A DNA stretch of 64,000 nucleotides, taken from assembly GCA_965263065.1 (NCBI GenBank), contig CBDHGH010000003.1:1798001-1862000 (forward strand), in the 5' to 3' direction. A program made the translations under genes and the position numbers. Below are positions 32,156 to 40,252 of this stretch, one piece after another. The notes below the pieces were generated by a model. It was given only the letters and a program-made list of their open reading frames with translations, had not been told where the DNA came from and searched no databases. This DNA is from TK10-74A sp965263065. Lineage in GTDB: Bacteria; Chloroflexota; Dehalococcoidia; Bin125. Each line of letters starts with the position of its first letter. Within the stretch, counting starts at the first letter, position 1.

Positions 32156-32416
32156 ATGGCGGTCTTCGACACCCTTGACGCGTCCCGGCGCCTGCGTGAC
32201 GAAGCGGGCCAGTCACAGGAAGCGGCCGAGACGATCGCGGATGTGATCGGGCAGGCCGTCGCGCCCATGGTGCGGCTGGACGACTTGATGGTGCGGCTGG
32301 ACGACTTCGTGACGCGGGCCGAGTTCCACCAGGCGATACGCCGCCAGACGATCCGGCTTAGCGGCATCATCATCGCGGTGACCGCCATCGGAGTGGCAAT
32401 CGTGAAGCTGACCTAG
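32156..32416 (+). CDS. Small coiled-coil membrane protein (DUF1640-like), family member 1
   Basis: 86 residues. N-terminus AVFDTLDASRRLRDEAGQSQ resembles the FDTL...KLREAG opening of DUF1640/CCDC90-type proteins; a coiled coil with MVRLDDLMVRLDDF follows; one C-terminal membrane helix ends IGVAIVKLT. Two other genes here (39881-40153 and 42696-42875) share the coiled coil, helix and KLT/RLT ending. Such proteins are predicted tail-anchored oligomers. Leaderless start. Framed by copies of the methyltransferase 3' end. Confidence 0.7.
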   Translation: MAVFDTLDASRRLRDEAGQSQEAAETIADVIGQAVAPMVRLDDLMVRLDDFVTRAEFHQAIRRQTIRLSGIIIAVTAIGVAIVKLT

Positions 32417-33189
32417 CGCGCCTCCGCGACGACCACCCGCCGCTCAATCGAGAATCCGAAGGCCCCCCGCGCGGCCCGATCCGCCAGTTCGTCGCGCCAG
32501 TCGTCGAAGCGGCGCGCCCGGACCCCCGCCCCCTGCACGACCAGGAACTCGCGTAGCAGGCGCAGCAACTCCGTCGCGTAGGCGCCGGGCGCGAGCCGCT
32601 CCCCGCGGATCGTGTCGATGCCGTCCTCCAGCACGCGCAGGCCCGCGTCGCGCAGCAGCGCCGCCGGCGCGTCGAGGCGCGGATCGACCGGCCCCGCGAA
32701 CAGCCGGGTGAACTCCTGCGCCGTGTCCGGGTCGCCGCTGTCGATCCACAGCGTGCGCCAGTCGCTCTGCACGATCACCACCCGCCCCCGCGACACCCGC
32801 GCCAGCTCCCCGACCGCCGCCTCGGGCTGCGACAGCCACTCCCACGTCTCCTGCATCAGCGTCGCCGCGAAGGCCCCCGCCGCGAACGGCAGCCGCGACG
32901 CCTCGCCCGCCACGCGGGCGAAGCCCGCCGGCCCCCGCCAGTCCCAGACGAGGGACCGATCGAGCGCGACGCCACGGATGCCCGTGCCCTCGACCGTCGC
33001 CGCCAGCGCCGAGCCGTCGCCGCTGCCGACATCGAGCAGCGGCCCGGCCGCGCGGGCCGGCCGCCCCGCCGTCAGGCGGTCGTAGACGGCGTCGTGGTGC
33101 GCCTGCAGCTCCGGATAGCGCGACGGCCCCGCCCCGCCCTGCGCCGTCCCGCCCGTCGGTGGCGTGGGCGTCGGTGGCATGGGCGGCAC
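32413..33189 (-). CDS. SAM-dependent methyltransferase (class I)
   Basis: 258 residues. Motif I LLDVGSGDGSALAAT binds S-adenosylmethionine; RGVALDRS carries the acidic residue for the ribose; a WEWLSQPEAAVGELARVSRG segment matches the post-II/III region of Methyltransf_11 enzymes. Substrate unknown. Proline-rich N-terminus (PPMPPTPTPPTGG). GTG start immediately follows the stop of the DUF2203 gene upstream on the same strand, so the pair is coupled. Its last bases overlap the stop of the small coiled-coil gene on the other strand. Confidence 0.8.
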   Translation of the reverse strand: MPPMPPTPTPPTGGTAQGGAGPSRYPELQAHHDAVYDRLTAGRPARAAGPLLDVGSGDGSALAATVEGTGIRGVALDRSLVWDWRGPAGFARVAGEASRLPFAAGAFAATLMQETWEWLSQPEAAVGELARVSRGRVVIVQSDWRTLWIDSGDPDTAQEFTRLFAGPVDPRLDAPAALLRDAGLRVLEDGIDTIRGERLAPGAYATELLRLLREFLVVQGAGVRARRFDDWRDELADRAARGAFGFSIERRVVVAEAR

Positions 33190-33618
33190 CTAGTCCCACT
33201 CCGCCTCGATGATGGGCTGCCGCCCTGCGAAGCCCGATCGCAGGTCGTGCCACCAGCCGATCTCGGGCTCGCCGCGCAGCCAGCAGATCAGCACCGTCGC
33301 CCCGTCGCGCTCGGCCGGCCAGTCGACGAGGCCGCGCTCCAGATCCTTCAGCTGCACCCCCATCGACTGCAGCTCCGCGCCCAGCTCCTGCAGCCGCGCC
33401 GCCTGCCGCTGGAAGCGCGATTGCAGTTCGCCCGTGTCGACGTGCGTGGTGGAGCCGTTGCCCCGCGCCGAGCGTCGCACCGAATCGATCAGCGCGCGCG
33501 CTTCCGCCGCCCGCGCGCGGGCCGCCAGGATCTCCCCCAGCAGCCGGTCGACCGCGGGCAGCATGGCGCGCGCCTCGCTGAGCCGGAAGCGGCGTTCCCC
33601 GGATGCGTCGTCAACCAT
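33190..33618 (-). CDS. DUF2203 family protein
   Basis: 142 residues. The C-terminal signature VQLKDLERGLVDWPAERDG, CWLRGEPEIGWWHDL and GFAGRQPI is characteristic of DUF2203; the N-terminal half is a long coiled coil beginning FRLSEARAMLPAVDRLL. The family's function is unknown. It overlaps the stop of the ClC gene by 8 bp and abuts the methyltransferase gene. Confidence 0.88.
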   Translation of the reverse strand: MVDDASGERRFRLSEARAMLPAVDRLLGEILAARARAAEARALIDSVRRSARGNGSTTHVDTGELQSRFQRQAARLQELGAELQSMGVQLKDLERGLVDWPAERDGATVLICWLRGEPEIGWWHDLRSGFAGRQPIIEAEWD

Positions 33619-35707
33619 CGGGTTCCTTTCCCCCGCGCGGGTTCGGCTCGCCCGCCTGCGACCGCGCCAGCGGGTCGGGCTCCAGCATCGGCTCGTGCAC
33701 GACCTCGGCCAGCAGGCGCTGCACGGCTCCCTCGAAGCCCGCCTCGACGAGGATCGTCAGTTCGTCGCCCGGCTCCAGCCGCACGCTGCCGCGCGGGATC
33801 ACGACCACGCCCTCCCGCCGGATGGTCGAGACCACGGCCTGCTGCGGCAAGGGCACGTCCTGCAGCGACACCCCCGCCAGCGCCGACCCGGCCTCGATCC
33901 GCGTGTCGACCTGCACCGCGCCCACCAGCCGGCGGATGGGGGCGCGGTCGCGCCGCGGCTCGGACGGCCGCGTGCTGCGCGCGAACGCCGTCAGCACGTC
34001 GCGCTGCGTGACCATCCCCAGCAGCCGCGTCTCGTCGAAGCGCGCCACGACTGGCACCTGCCGCACGTCGGCGTCGGCCAGCATCGCCACGACGTCGCGC
34101 AGCGAGTCGTCCGGATACACGTGCAGCGCGTAGCGTCGCACGATGTCGGCCGCGCGGACGTCGGTGTGCGTGCGCTCCAGCGCCGCCGTCACGTCGGTCT
34201 CCGAGATCAGGCCCTGGAAGCGGTTGTCCTCGTCGGTCACGGCCACCGCGTTGCCCCCCGCCCGGCTCAGCACCATCGCCAGTTCGTCCAGTGTGGCGTC
34301 CGAGTCCACCAGGGGCACGTTCGTGCGCATCGCCTCGACCACGGTGATCTGGTCCATGGCCGCGCGGGCCGGCTCCTCGCGGAGGCGCACCCCGATCCGC
34401 GCCAGCTTGATCGAGTACACCGTGTCGCGCGTGACGATCTGCGCGACCCCCGTCGCGATCGCCACCGCCGTCATCAGCGGCAGGATCAGGTCGTAGTCGC
34501 GGGTCAGCTCGAAGACGATGAACAGCGACGTGATCGGCGCGCGCGCCGCCGCCGCGAACACCGCCGCCGTCCCCACCACCGCGTACGCGCCCGACGGCGC
34601 CGTGCTCTCGGGCGCGATCGCCTCGAAGCCGGCGCCCATCAGCCCGCCCAGCATCGCGCCCACGAACAGCGCCGGCGCGAACAGCCCGCCCGACGACCCG
34701 CCGCCGATCGTCAGTGAGGTCGCCACCACCTTCAGGACCAGCAGCAGCGCCAGCGTCCCGACGGTGATGTTGCCCTCCGCCGCCTCCTCGATGACGCCGA
34801 AGCCGATGCCGAAGATCTCGTCGTGCCAGAAGCCGATCGCGCCCACGGCCAGCATCGCCAGCGCCGGCCGTCCCAGCGCCGGCATGCGGATCAGGGCGAT
34901 CAGATCCTCCGCCAGGTAGACCAGCCGGAAGAAGAAGATGCCCACCAGCGCCGCGGCCAGCCCCAGCAGCGCGTAGAAGCCGATCTCGATGCTGGAGACC
35001 AGCTCGTAGCGGGGGATCGCGATGCCCGGCTCATCCCCCTGGATCGCGATCGCCACCATCGTCGCGATCACGGAACTGACCACCACCAGCGTGAAGTTGC
35101 GCACGTTGAAGCGCCGCAGGATGACCTCCAGCGCGAAGAACACCCCCGCGATGGGCGCGTTGAACGACGCCGACACCCCGCCCGCCGCCCCGCCCGCCAC
35201 CAGCAGCGTCATCATCTCCGGCGGCTGCCGCATCAGCCGGCCCAGGCCCGACGCCAGCGCCGCCGAGACCTGCGCCACCGGCCCAATCTGCCCCACCGAG
35301 CCGCCCGACCCCACCGTCACCGCCGACGCCAGCGCCTTGGCCGGCGCCACGCGCGGGCGGATGCGCCCGCCCTGCGTCTCGACCGCGCTCATCACCTCGG
35401 GCACGCCGTTGCCGCGCGACTCCGGCGAGAAGCGGATCACGATCCAGGCCACCGGGATCGCGGCCAGGACCGGCACCCAGATGATCATCCAGTCGCCGCC
35501 GAAGTCGGTCAGTAGGCCGCCCAGGTCGCCGAGCAGGATCTGGTCGAATAGCTCCACCATCTCCCGCAGCGCGACCGCGCCCAGCCCCGCGATCAGGCCC
35601 ACCAGCAGCGCCAGCAGGAACGGCACGAGGCTGTCCGGCACCGGCAGCCGGGAGAGTGGGGCCGGCAGCGCCGGCAGGGAGCCCCGGGGTTGAGAGAGAA
35701 GACTCAT
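33611..35707 (-). CDS. ClC-family anion channel/transporter with CBS and TrkA-C domains
   Basis: 698 residues. Membrane part (about 25-430) has ClC motifs: GNGVPEV (99-105, usually GSGIPEV), GSGGSVGQIGP (133-143) and GGGSSGGLFAPAL. Two CBS domains (TVVEAMRTNVPLV, IVRRYALHVYPDD) and a C-terminal TrkA-C-like domain follow. The GREGP motif that normally carries the gating glutamate reads GQIGP with Ile141, which in characterised ClC proteins would remove proton coupling and favour channel behaviour. ATG 35707 chosen at MSLLSQPRG; no strong ribosome site. First gene of the ClC-DUF2203-methyltransferase group. Confidence 0.9.
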   Translation of the reverse strand: MSLLSQPRGSLPALPAPLSRLPVPDSLVPFLLALLVGLIAGLGAVALREMVELFDQILLGDLGGLLTDFGGDWMIIWVPVLAAIPVAWIVIRFSPESRGNGVPEVMSAVETQGGRIRPRVAPAKALASAVTVGSGGSVGQIGPVAQVSAALASGLGRLMRQPPEMMTLLVAGGAAGGVSASFNAPIAGVFFALEVILRRFNVRNFTLVVVSSVIATMVAIAIQGDEPGIAIPRYELVSSIEIGFYALLGLAAALVGIFFFRLVYLAEDLIALIRMPALGRPALAMLAVGAIGFWHDEIFGIGFGVIEEAAEGNITVGTLALLLVLKVVATSLTIGGGSSGGLFAPALFVGAMLGGLMGAGFEAIAPESTAPSGAYAVVGTAAVFAAAARAPITSLFIVFELTRDYDLILPLMTAVAIATGVAQIVTRDTVYSIKLARIGVRLREEPARAAMDQITVVEAMRTNVPLVDSDATLDELAMVLSRAGGNAVAVTDEDNRFQGLISETDVTAALERTHTDVRAADIVRRYALHVYPDDSLRDVVAMLADADVRQVPVVARFDETRLLGMVTQRDVLTAFARSTRPSEPRRDRAPIRRLVGAVQVDTRIEAGSALAGVSLQDVPLPQQAVVSTIRREGVVVIPRGSVRLEPGDELTILVEAGFEGAVQRLLAEVVHEPMLEPDPLARSQAGEPNPRGGKEPDG

Positions 35708-35760
35708 GGGTCGTCGAGCGAAGCCGCGATCCGACGCTACTTCCGGCGGCGGCCCCATTC

Positions 35761-35812
35761 AAGCCGTGTAGTCAGGCCGTGCAGTCAAGCGGCGCCGTCA
35801 GGCCGTGCGACG
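35761..35812. repeat. Four degenerate 13-bp tandem units
   Basis: AAGCCGTGTAGTC, AGGCCGTGCAGTC, AAGCGGCGCCGTC and AGGCCGTGCGACG between the ClC gene and the LysM lipoprotein gene; core similar to the 18-bp repeats at 13875. Confidence 0.75.
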
Positions 35813-35841
35813 GAGGTCCGTCGCCCGGCCCCGCCGGTCGC

Positions 35842-37689
35842 TTAGAAGGGACATAGCTGCTGCGACAGGAACGGCGGCAGCCCGAAGCCGAACTGCTGCC
35901 AGAACGCGTCCCACTCCGCGACGCGCGGCGTCAGCGCGTCGTTCAGCGCCGCGCAGCCGATGGCCGGTTCTGGCTGCGCGATGATCGCGCTCAGGTAGGC
36001 CGTCCCCAGCGCCCCGATCAGCCCGCCGCCCGCAGACGACATCTGCGCCAGCGACGTGGCGGCCGTCGCGTCGCCCAGCCGGAGCTGCGTGATCGACGCG
36101 CGCAGCTGCGCCAGCGCCATCAACTCCGGGCCGGCCCCCGGCACGAATTCGTCCAGGCTGCCGTCGCTGGCGGCCAGCCCGTACAGCGCCAGCGCGCCCA
36201 CGTAATCGCCCGCGTCGAAGGCGGTGTTGCCGTCGGCGATGATCCACACCAGGTACGACGTCGGCAGGCCCACCCGCGCGATCTCCGCGAAGTTGCCGCC
36301 CACCGCGCTGTAGACGAACTGGAACGGCCGCGCCGGGCCCGCCCCGATGCTCCCGAACGTGCCCCCCTCGATCGTCAGGTCGGCCACCCCGTCGCCGGTC
36401 ACGTCGTCGAAGCCGAACGACGTCGCCGTCGGCACCGCGATGTCCACCGCCGCGTTGCGGTAGCCGTCGCCGTCGCGCACCAGCACCCGCACGATCGTTG
36501 TGCAGGTGTTGGCCCCGCACGCCGTCTCGCCGTACGTGATGTCCCGCCGCCCATCGCCCGTGACGTCGACGACGGTCATCACGAAGAAGTCCTGCCCACC
36601 GCCGTAGGCCAGGTTGTGGTCGAAGGCCTGCCGCCAGCGCGTCGGCTGGTCCGGCGCCGGGTCGTAGATCACGAGGTTGGCGTCGGTCAGAGAGCCGTGC
36701 TGCGCCGGGCCGGGGTCGGTGAAGATCGTGACCAGGCTGAACAGCCCGTCGCCGTCCGTGTCGACGAGGTGGAATCGGTCGCCGCGCGGCACCGGCGGCA
36801 TGCTCCAGGCGAGGAACAGGTCCACGACCTCGTCGACCTCGGTGCGGTCCTGCAACCAGGGCAGCGCCGTCGTCGCGAACGCCGCCAGCGCGGCCGGCCG
36901 CGTCGGGACGTCCTCCAGCGTGACGTCGCTGGCCGGCTGCGGGATGCCGCCCGGCGACAGGCCCGTCGGCGTCAGCGGGGCCGGGGTGGGCGGGGTGTCG
37001 TCCTCGGCCGGTTCGTCCTCCGCCGCATCGTCCTCGGCCGGGTCGTCGCCTTCTTCGCCGGCCTCGTCCTCGGCGGTGGCGTCGTCGGCGGTGGCGTCCT
37101 CGCCGTCCTCGCCGTCCTCGCCGTCGGCGGCCTCGTCGGTCTCGTCCGTGGCGGCCTCGTCGCCGTCACCCTCCTCCGCGACCGTGTCCTCCTCCTCCTC
37201 TTCCTCCGGCTCCCCGCCCGGCAGGATCAGCACGTCGCCGACCTGCAGCAGGTCCGGGTTATCCAACTGGTTGATGTCCTGGAGCACGGCCGCCGTCGTG
37301 CCGAAGCGGAACGCGATATCGCCTAGCGTGTCGCCGGCCTGCACCGTGTAGGTGCCGTCGCTCGTCGTCGCGGCGGTGGCCGAGGGGCGCTGGACCTGCA
37401 CGGTCGCGCCGCCGCCCGCCGACGGGCGGTCCTCGTCGGCCGATTGGTCCGCGGCGGCCGCGGCCGCGGCCGCTGCGGCGGTGGCTGCGGGTGTTGGGGC
37501 GGCGCGTACGGGGGCCGCGGCCGCAGGCGCGGCGGTGTCAGCGGCGGCGGCTGGCGTCTGAGTGTCGGTCGCCGCGGCGGCGTCGGTGACCACCGGCTCC
37601 TCGTCGCCGCCACAGGCAGCGATCACCAGCGCGACCCCCGGCAGGACCAGCGCCGCGAGCACGAATAATCGGATTGATCGTCTGGGCAT
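35842..37689 (-). CDS. Lipoprotein with LysM domain and FG-GAP/VCBS-like repeats
   Basis: 615 residues. Lipobox LVIAAC with Cys26; then Ala-rich linker; one LysM domain (YTVQAGDTLGDIAFRFG to QVGDVLILPGG), which binds peptidoglycan-type sugars; a very acidic linker of about 90 residues rich in EED/DE; then a beta domain with calcium-type DTDGDGLFS, DVTGDGRRD and DVTGDGVAD repeats; and a helical C-terminus. Predicted outer face of the cell membrane. Start MPRRSIRLF at 37689 chosen over an upstream in-frame codon. TACAGT upstream may be its -10 box. Confidence 0.75.
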   Translation of the reverse strand: MPRRSIRLFVLAALVLPGVALVIAACGGDEEPVVTDAAAATDTQTPAAAADTAAPAAAAPVRAAPTPAATAAAAAAAAAADQSADEDRPSAGGGATVQVQRPSATAATTSDGTYTVQAGDTLGDIAFRFGTTAAVLQDINQLDNPDLLQVGDVLILPGGEPEEEEEEDTVAEEGDGDEAATDETDEAADGEDGEDGEDATADDATAEDEAGEEGDDPAEDDAAEDEPAEDDTPPTPAPLTPTGLSPGGIPQPASDVTLEDVPTRPAALAAFATTALPWLQDRTEVDEVVDLFLAWSMPPVPRGDRFHLVDTDGDGLFSLVTIFTDPGPAQHGSLTDANLVIYDPAPDQPTRWRQAFDHNLAYGGGQDFFVMTVVDVTGDGRRDITYGETACGANTCTTIVRVLVRDGDGYRNAAVDIAVPTATSFGFDDVTGDGVADLTIEGGTFGSIGAGPARPFQFVYSAVGGNFAEIARVGLPTSYLVWIIADGNTAFDAGDYVGALALYGLAASDGSLDEFVPGAGPELMALAQLRASITQLRLGDATAATSLAQMSSAGGGLIGALGTAYLSAIIAQPEPAIGCAALNDALTPRVAEWDAFWQQFGFGLPPFLSQQLCPF

Positions 37690-37820
37690 GCGGGCTCCGG
37701 CGCCAACCCCATCCACCAGGGTCACTGTAGCGGGCACAGGGCCCAAGCGGGTATCCGCACGGCGCTATTTGGCCAGACGCCCCGTCCCGCCCCCCAGTTC
37801 CCGGCCTCGGCGCTGGCTGG

Positions 37821-37891
37821 CGGCTGATGCGCCCCTGCATCTGAGTGCGAGGGTGTCACAGGTGATCCTGCGATCTGGCCCAGAGCCCGGC
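37821..37891. repeat. 70-bp direct repeat, left copy (MNT/HEPN locus)
   Basis: About 75 percent identical to 38271-38340 at a 449-bp offset, sharing GTGTCAC and ATCCTGCGATCT blocks. On the minus strand both copies read LxARSQD then a stop codon two residues later. Confidence 0.75.
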
Positions 37892-37936
37892 GGCGCGCTG
37901 CATGTCGTACAGGTACTTGCGAGCCTCAAGCCTCAT
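37856..37936 (-). pseudogene. HEPN (HepT/DUF86) toxin remnant
   Basis: 26 codons starting MRLEARKYLYDMQRAAGL, the usual N-terminus of DUF86/HepT HEPN ribonucleases, but the frame stops after ARSQDHL. The RxxxxH catalytic region is gone. Its ATG overlaps the 3' end of the MNT gene by 11 bp, the normal layout of MNT-HEPN pairs. The break coincides with the 70-bp direct repeat, so the loss probably happened with the insertion or a later recombination. Confidence 0.75.
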
Positions 37937-38249
37937 AGACGGCTGTCCTCGTTCGCTCCACCGATTCGCGGAAGTAGGGATTCCGGATGGCGGAATCCAC
38001 CACCAAGTCCACGGACCGCCCAAAGAGCCCCTGGAGCGCGTCGAGCAGCCCGAAGTAGGCGTCCGCGTAGCCGACGAGCGCCGCCGGCTGGAACTCGACC
38101 AGGAAGTCCAGGTCGCTCGCGTCCGGATCGTCCCTGCCGGTTGCGACCGACCCGAACAGGTCGAGCCTCTGGACGCCGTACCTGAGACAGAGGCGTCGCA
38201 ACTCGTCGGTCTGGTCGTCAACCGTAGGGATCATGCCAGTTTCGCCCAT
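37926..38249 (-). CDS. MNT-family nucleotidyltransferase antitoxin
   Basis: 107 residues. FGSVATGRDDPDASDLDFLV is the GSxxxG...SDxD motif of minimal nucleotidyltransferases (MntA), which silence HEPN toxins by adding nucleotides to them. Its partner is a 26-codon remnant, so no active toxin is made here. Framed by 70-bp direct repeats (37821-37891 and 38271-38340). ATG 38249 used; ATG 38234 is an alternative. TAGGGT lies nine bases before the first ATG. Confidence 0.85.
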   Translation of the reverse strand: MGETGMIPTVDDQTDELRRLCLRYGVQRLDLFGSVATGRDDPDASDLDFLVEFQPAALVGYADAYFGLLDALQGLFGRSVDLVVDSAIRNPYFRESVERTRTAVYEA

Positions 38250-38270
38250 TCGTTCCGTACCCTAGCAGGG

Positions 38271-38340
38271 CGGCGATGGACCCCTGAACCGGAGTGCAAG
38301 CGTGTCACGGGCCATCCTGCGATCTTGCGCAGAGCCTGGC
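38271..38340. repeat. 70-bp direct repeat, right copy (MNT/HEPN locus)
   Basis: Partner of 37821-37891. Lies between the MNT promoter and the 3' end of dut. Confidence 0.75.
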
Positions 38341-38377
38341 GACACTGGCGCGTGCGAATGCTTCGTGCGCAGCCTCT

Positions 38378-38821
38378 CTACCGCCCCGTCGACCCGAAGC
38401 CGCCCCCACCGCGCTCGGTCTCGCCCAGCGCCTCGACCTCCTCCACCGCCAGCAGCGCCACCGGCGCGACCACCAGCTGCGCGATCCGATCCCCTTGCCG
38501 CACGCGGAAGCGCCCCTCGCCGGACCAGCGCATGTTCACCAGCACCTCGCCGCGGTAGTCCGCGTCCACCGTCCCGAAGGCCACCACGACCCCCCGCCGC
38601 GACAGCCCCGAGCGCGGCCGCACCTGCACCTCATACCCCGGCGGCGTCTCGATCGCCAGGCCCGTCGGGATCAGCCGCGGCGTCGCGTCGAGCATCGCCT
38701 GGCCGTCGGGGGCGCCGAAGTCGGCGAACACGTCCAGCCCCGAGCTGTGCGGCGTCGCCCGACGGGGCAGCCGTGCGGTCTCGCGCAGTCGCAGCACGCG
38801 CAGCGCCGGCGGCGTCAGCAC
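38378..38821 (-). CDS. dut: Deoxyuridine 5'-triphosphate nucleotidohydrolase
   Basis: 147 residues with all five trimeric dUTPase motifs: PHSSGLDVFA, PRSGLSRRG, GTVDADYRGEV (general-base Asp), GDRIAQLVV and the C-terminal ERGGGGFGSTG that closes over the active site. It hydrolyses dUTP to dUMP, keeping uracil out of DNA; a uracil glycosylase and endonuclease IV are also in the window. It overlaps the DUF309 gene upstream by 7 bp. Confidence 0.95.
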   Translation of the reverse strand: MLTPPALRVLRLRETARLPRRATPHSSGLDVFADFGAPDGQAMLDATPRLIPTGLAIETPPGYEVQVRPRSGLSRRGVVVAFGTVDADYRGEVLVNMRWSGEGRFRVRQGDRIAQLVVAPVALLAVEEVEALGETERGGGGFGSTGR

Positions 38822-39264
38822 GACGGCTCGCCCGGCAGCCAGCGGAAGCGCGGCAGCGACTCGCGCGGGTAGGCGTCGAGCCAGGCGACGTCGCGGCCCT
38901 CCGCCAGCGCCCGCCGCCGCGACGCCTCATCGATCGTCGCCGCCACGTCCACCCCCAGGTAGTGCGGCGCGTACCACTCGAGCTTCTCCACCCCCGCGCC
39001 CAGCAGGATCTGCACGCCGCGCGGCCGCCGCGTCACCGTCCAGTGATGGAACCCCGCCGCGATCTGGATCAGGCCCTGGTAGAACGACCGGATCGGCCGC
39101 GCCTCCTCCTGCCAGACCTCCTCCCAGGCCTCGTGGGCGTCCCAGAAGCGCCGCGCGTCGAACAGGGCCGCGCCCTCGCGCAGGCCCGCCCGCGCCGCCT
39201 CGCCGACGCCCGGCTCCAGCGCGAGCTGCTCCGCCCGCGTCGGAAACGACACCACGATCGCCAT
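38815..39264 (-). CDS. DUF309 family protein
   Basis: 149 residues. FDARRFWDAHEAWEEVW and FYQGLIQIAAGFHH are the conserved helix pair of DUF309, with H and E positions suited to metal binding. Function of the family is unknown. Overlaps dut by 7 bp, so co-expression is likely. Confidence 0.85.
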   Translation of the reverse strand: MAIVVSFPTRAEQLALEPGVGEAARAGLREGAALFDARRFWDAHEAWEEVWQEEARPIRSFYQGLIQIAAGFHHWTVTRRPRGVQILLGAGVEKLEWYAPHYLGVDVAATIDEASRRRALAEGRDVAWLDAYPRESLPRFRWLPGEPSC

Positions 39265-39326
39265 CTGGCCCCCCTCGCCCGCGCTCGCCCTTTGACGATG
39301 AGCGCAGGCTAGCGCAGACTCCGGGT

Positions 39327-39827
39327 ATGCCCGGCTCCCCCTCCGCCAACGACCCCGACGCCCTGCGCGCCGTCCTCGCCGAGAACCTGGCCGAGCTCAG
39401 CGCTCTGCTCGACGGCGTCTCCACCGCCGACCTCGACATCCGCCTGGGCGACGCGGAGTGGTCGGTGCGCGAGATCGTGCTGCATCTGCTGCATGCCGAG
39501 CGCTGGCTGCTGCCCCAGCTCACCGAGCTGCGACGCGCCGTCGCGCCGGGGCTGCCGCTGCCCCCCGCCGACGTCGTCGCGCTGCCGACGCTCGAGCAGC
39601 GCCCGGAGGAGAACGAGTTGCGCTGGGCCGTCGGCGCCGTCCGCGCCGAGACCGAGGCCCTGCTCGACGGCATGACCGCCCGGCAGTTGCGCGAGCCCGC
39701 CAACCTCGACCTCGACGGCGAGACGGTCGATATGTCCTTCCGCACGATGCTGCTCACCGCCGCCGACCACCAACTCTTCCACGTGCGCCAGATCGAGCGC
39801 ACGCTCGGTCGCTCCGCGCGGCGCTGA
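39327..39827 (+). CDS. DinB-like metal-dependent protein
   Basis: 166 residues forming the four-helix DinB_2 fold: EWSVREIVLHLLHAERW with His53/His56 and DHQLFHVRQIERTLG with His148/His152, the usual metal ligands. DinB-type proteins include thiol-dependent transferases, but this one's substrate is unknown. The last codons (SARR then TGA) lie in a 22-bp sequence repeated at 40234-40255, on the far side of a small coiled-coil gene. Confidence 0.82.
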   Translation: MPGSPSANDPDALRAVLAENLAELSALLDGVSTADLDIRLGDAEWSVREIVLHLLHAERWLLPQLTELRRAVAPGLPLPPADVVALPTLEQRPEENELRWAVGAVRAETEALLDGMTARQLREPANLDLDGETVDMSFRTMLLTAADHQLFHVRQIERTLGRSARR

Positions 39828-39836
39828 TCGTCGGCG
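39815..39836. repeat. dinB-like gene 3' end, intact copy of a 22-bp direct repeat
   Basis: Includes the TGA of the DinB-like gene. 21 of 22 bases match about 40230-40252 (core CGCTGATCGTCGGC). Confidence 0.6.
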
Positions 39837-39880
39837 GGGTCGCCTGCGGACATTCGGCGTGATCCGGGCGCGTGCTGACG

Positions 39881-40153
39881 CTAGGTGAGCCGGAGAATGG
39901 CGGCCAGGATGGCGGCGATGGCGACACCCAAGCTGAGTATCCGCCAAGTCTGCTGGTGGATCGCCCGCTCAATGTCGCCGCGCAACTCTAAGCGCAGACG
40001 GTCGATGTCGCCGCGCAAGTCTGCGCCGAGGCGGTCGATGTCGCCGCGCAAGTCTGCGCCGAGGCGGTCGTTGTCGCCGCGCAACTCTAAGCGCACGCGT
40101 TCGAGGTCACCCTGCGTCGCCGGGTCGGAGTCTGAGGCCGAGTGGGCTACCAT
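39881..40153 (-). CDS. Small coiled-coil membrane protein, family member 2
   Basis: 90 residues. Four tandem 11-residue coiled-coil units (RLELRGDNDRL, GADLRGDIDRL twice, RLELRGDIERA) encoded by 33-bp DNA repeats, then one membrane helix (LSLGVAIAAILAAIL) ending RLT. Same plan as 32156-32416 and 42696-42875. ATG 40153 has TAGGAT exactly six bases upstream on its strand, a leaderless start. It lies between two copies of the DinB-like gene 3' end. Confidence 0.75.
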   Translation of the reverse strand: MVAHSASDSDPATQGDLERVRLELRGDNDRLGADLRGDIDRLGADLRGDIDRLRLELRGDIERAIHQQTWRILSLGVAIAAILAAILRLT

Positions 40154-40159
40154 GCCGCA

Positions 40160-40165
40160 ATCCTA
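40160..40165 (-). promoter_or_regulatory. -10-like box TAGGAT, leaderless arrangement
   Basis: On the minus strand, exactly six bases before ATG 40153. Confidence 0.5.
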
Positions 40166-40229
40166 CACGAGACGAGTCCCGCGCCGCCACCGCGGCCCCC
40201 GATAGTTTGCGCCCATGCCCCCCAGCGCG

Positions 40230-40252
40230 CCGCGCGCCGCTGATCGTCGGCC
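40230..40252. repeat. Copy of the dinB-like gene 3' end
   Basis: Second copy of 39815-39836, in the leader region of the acyl-CoA synthetase gene. Confidence 0.6.

Noticed and set aside
13840..32450. Prophage, integron or conjugative element explaining the accessory genes
   Set aside because: No integrase, transposase, attC-like series, phage structural or conjugation gene is visible; insertions are single genes at separate places.
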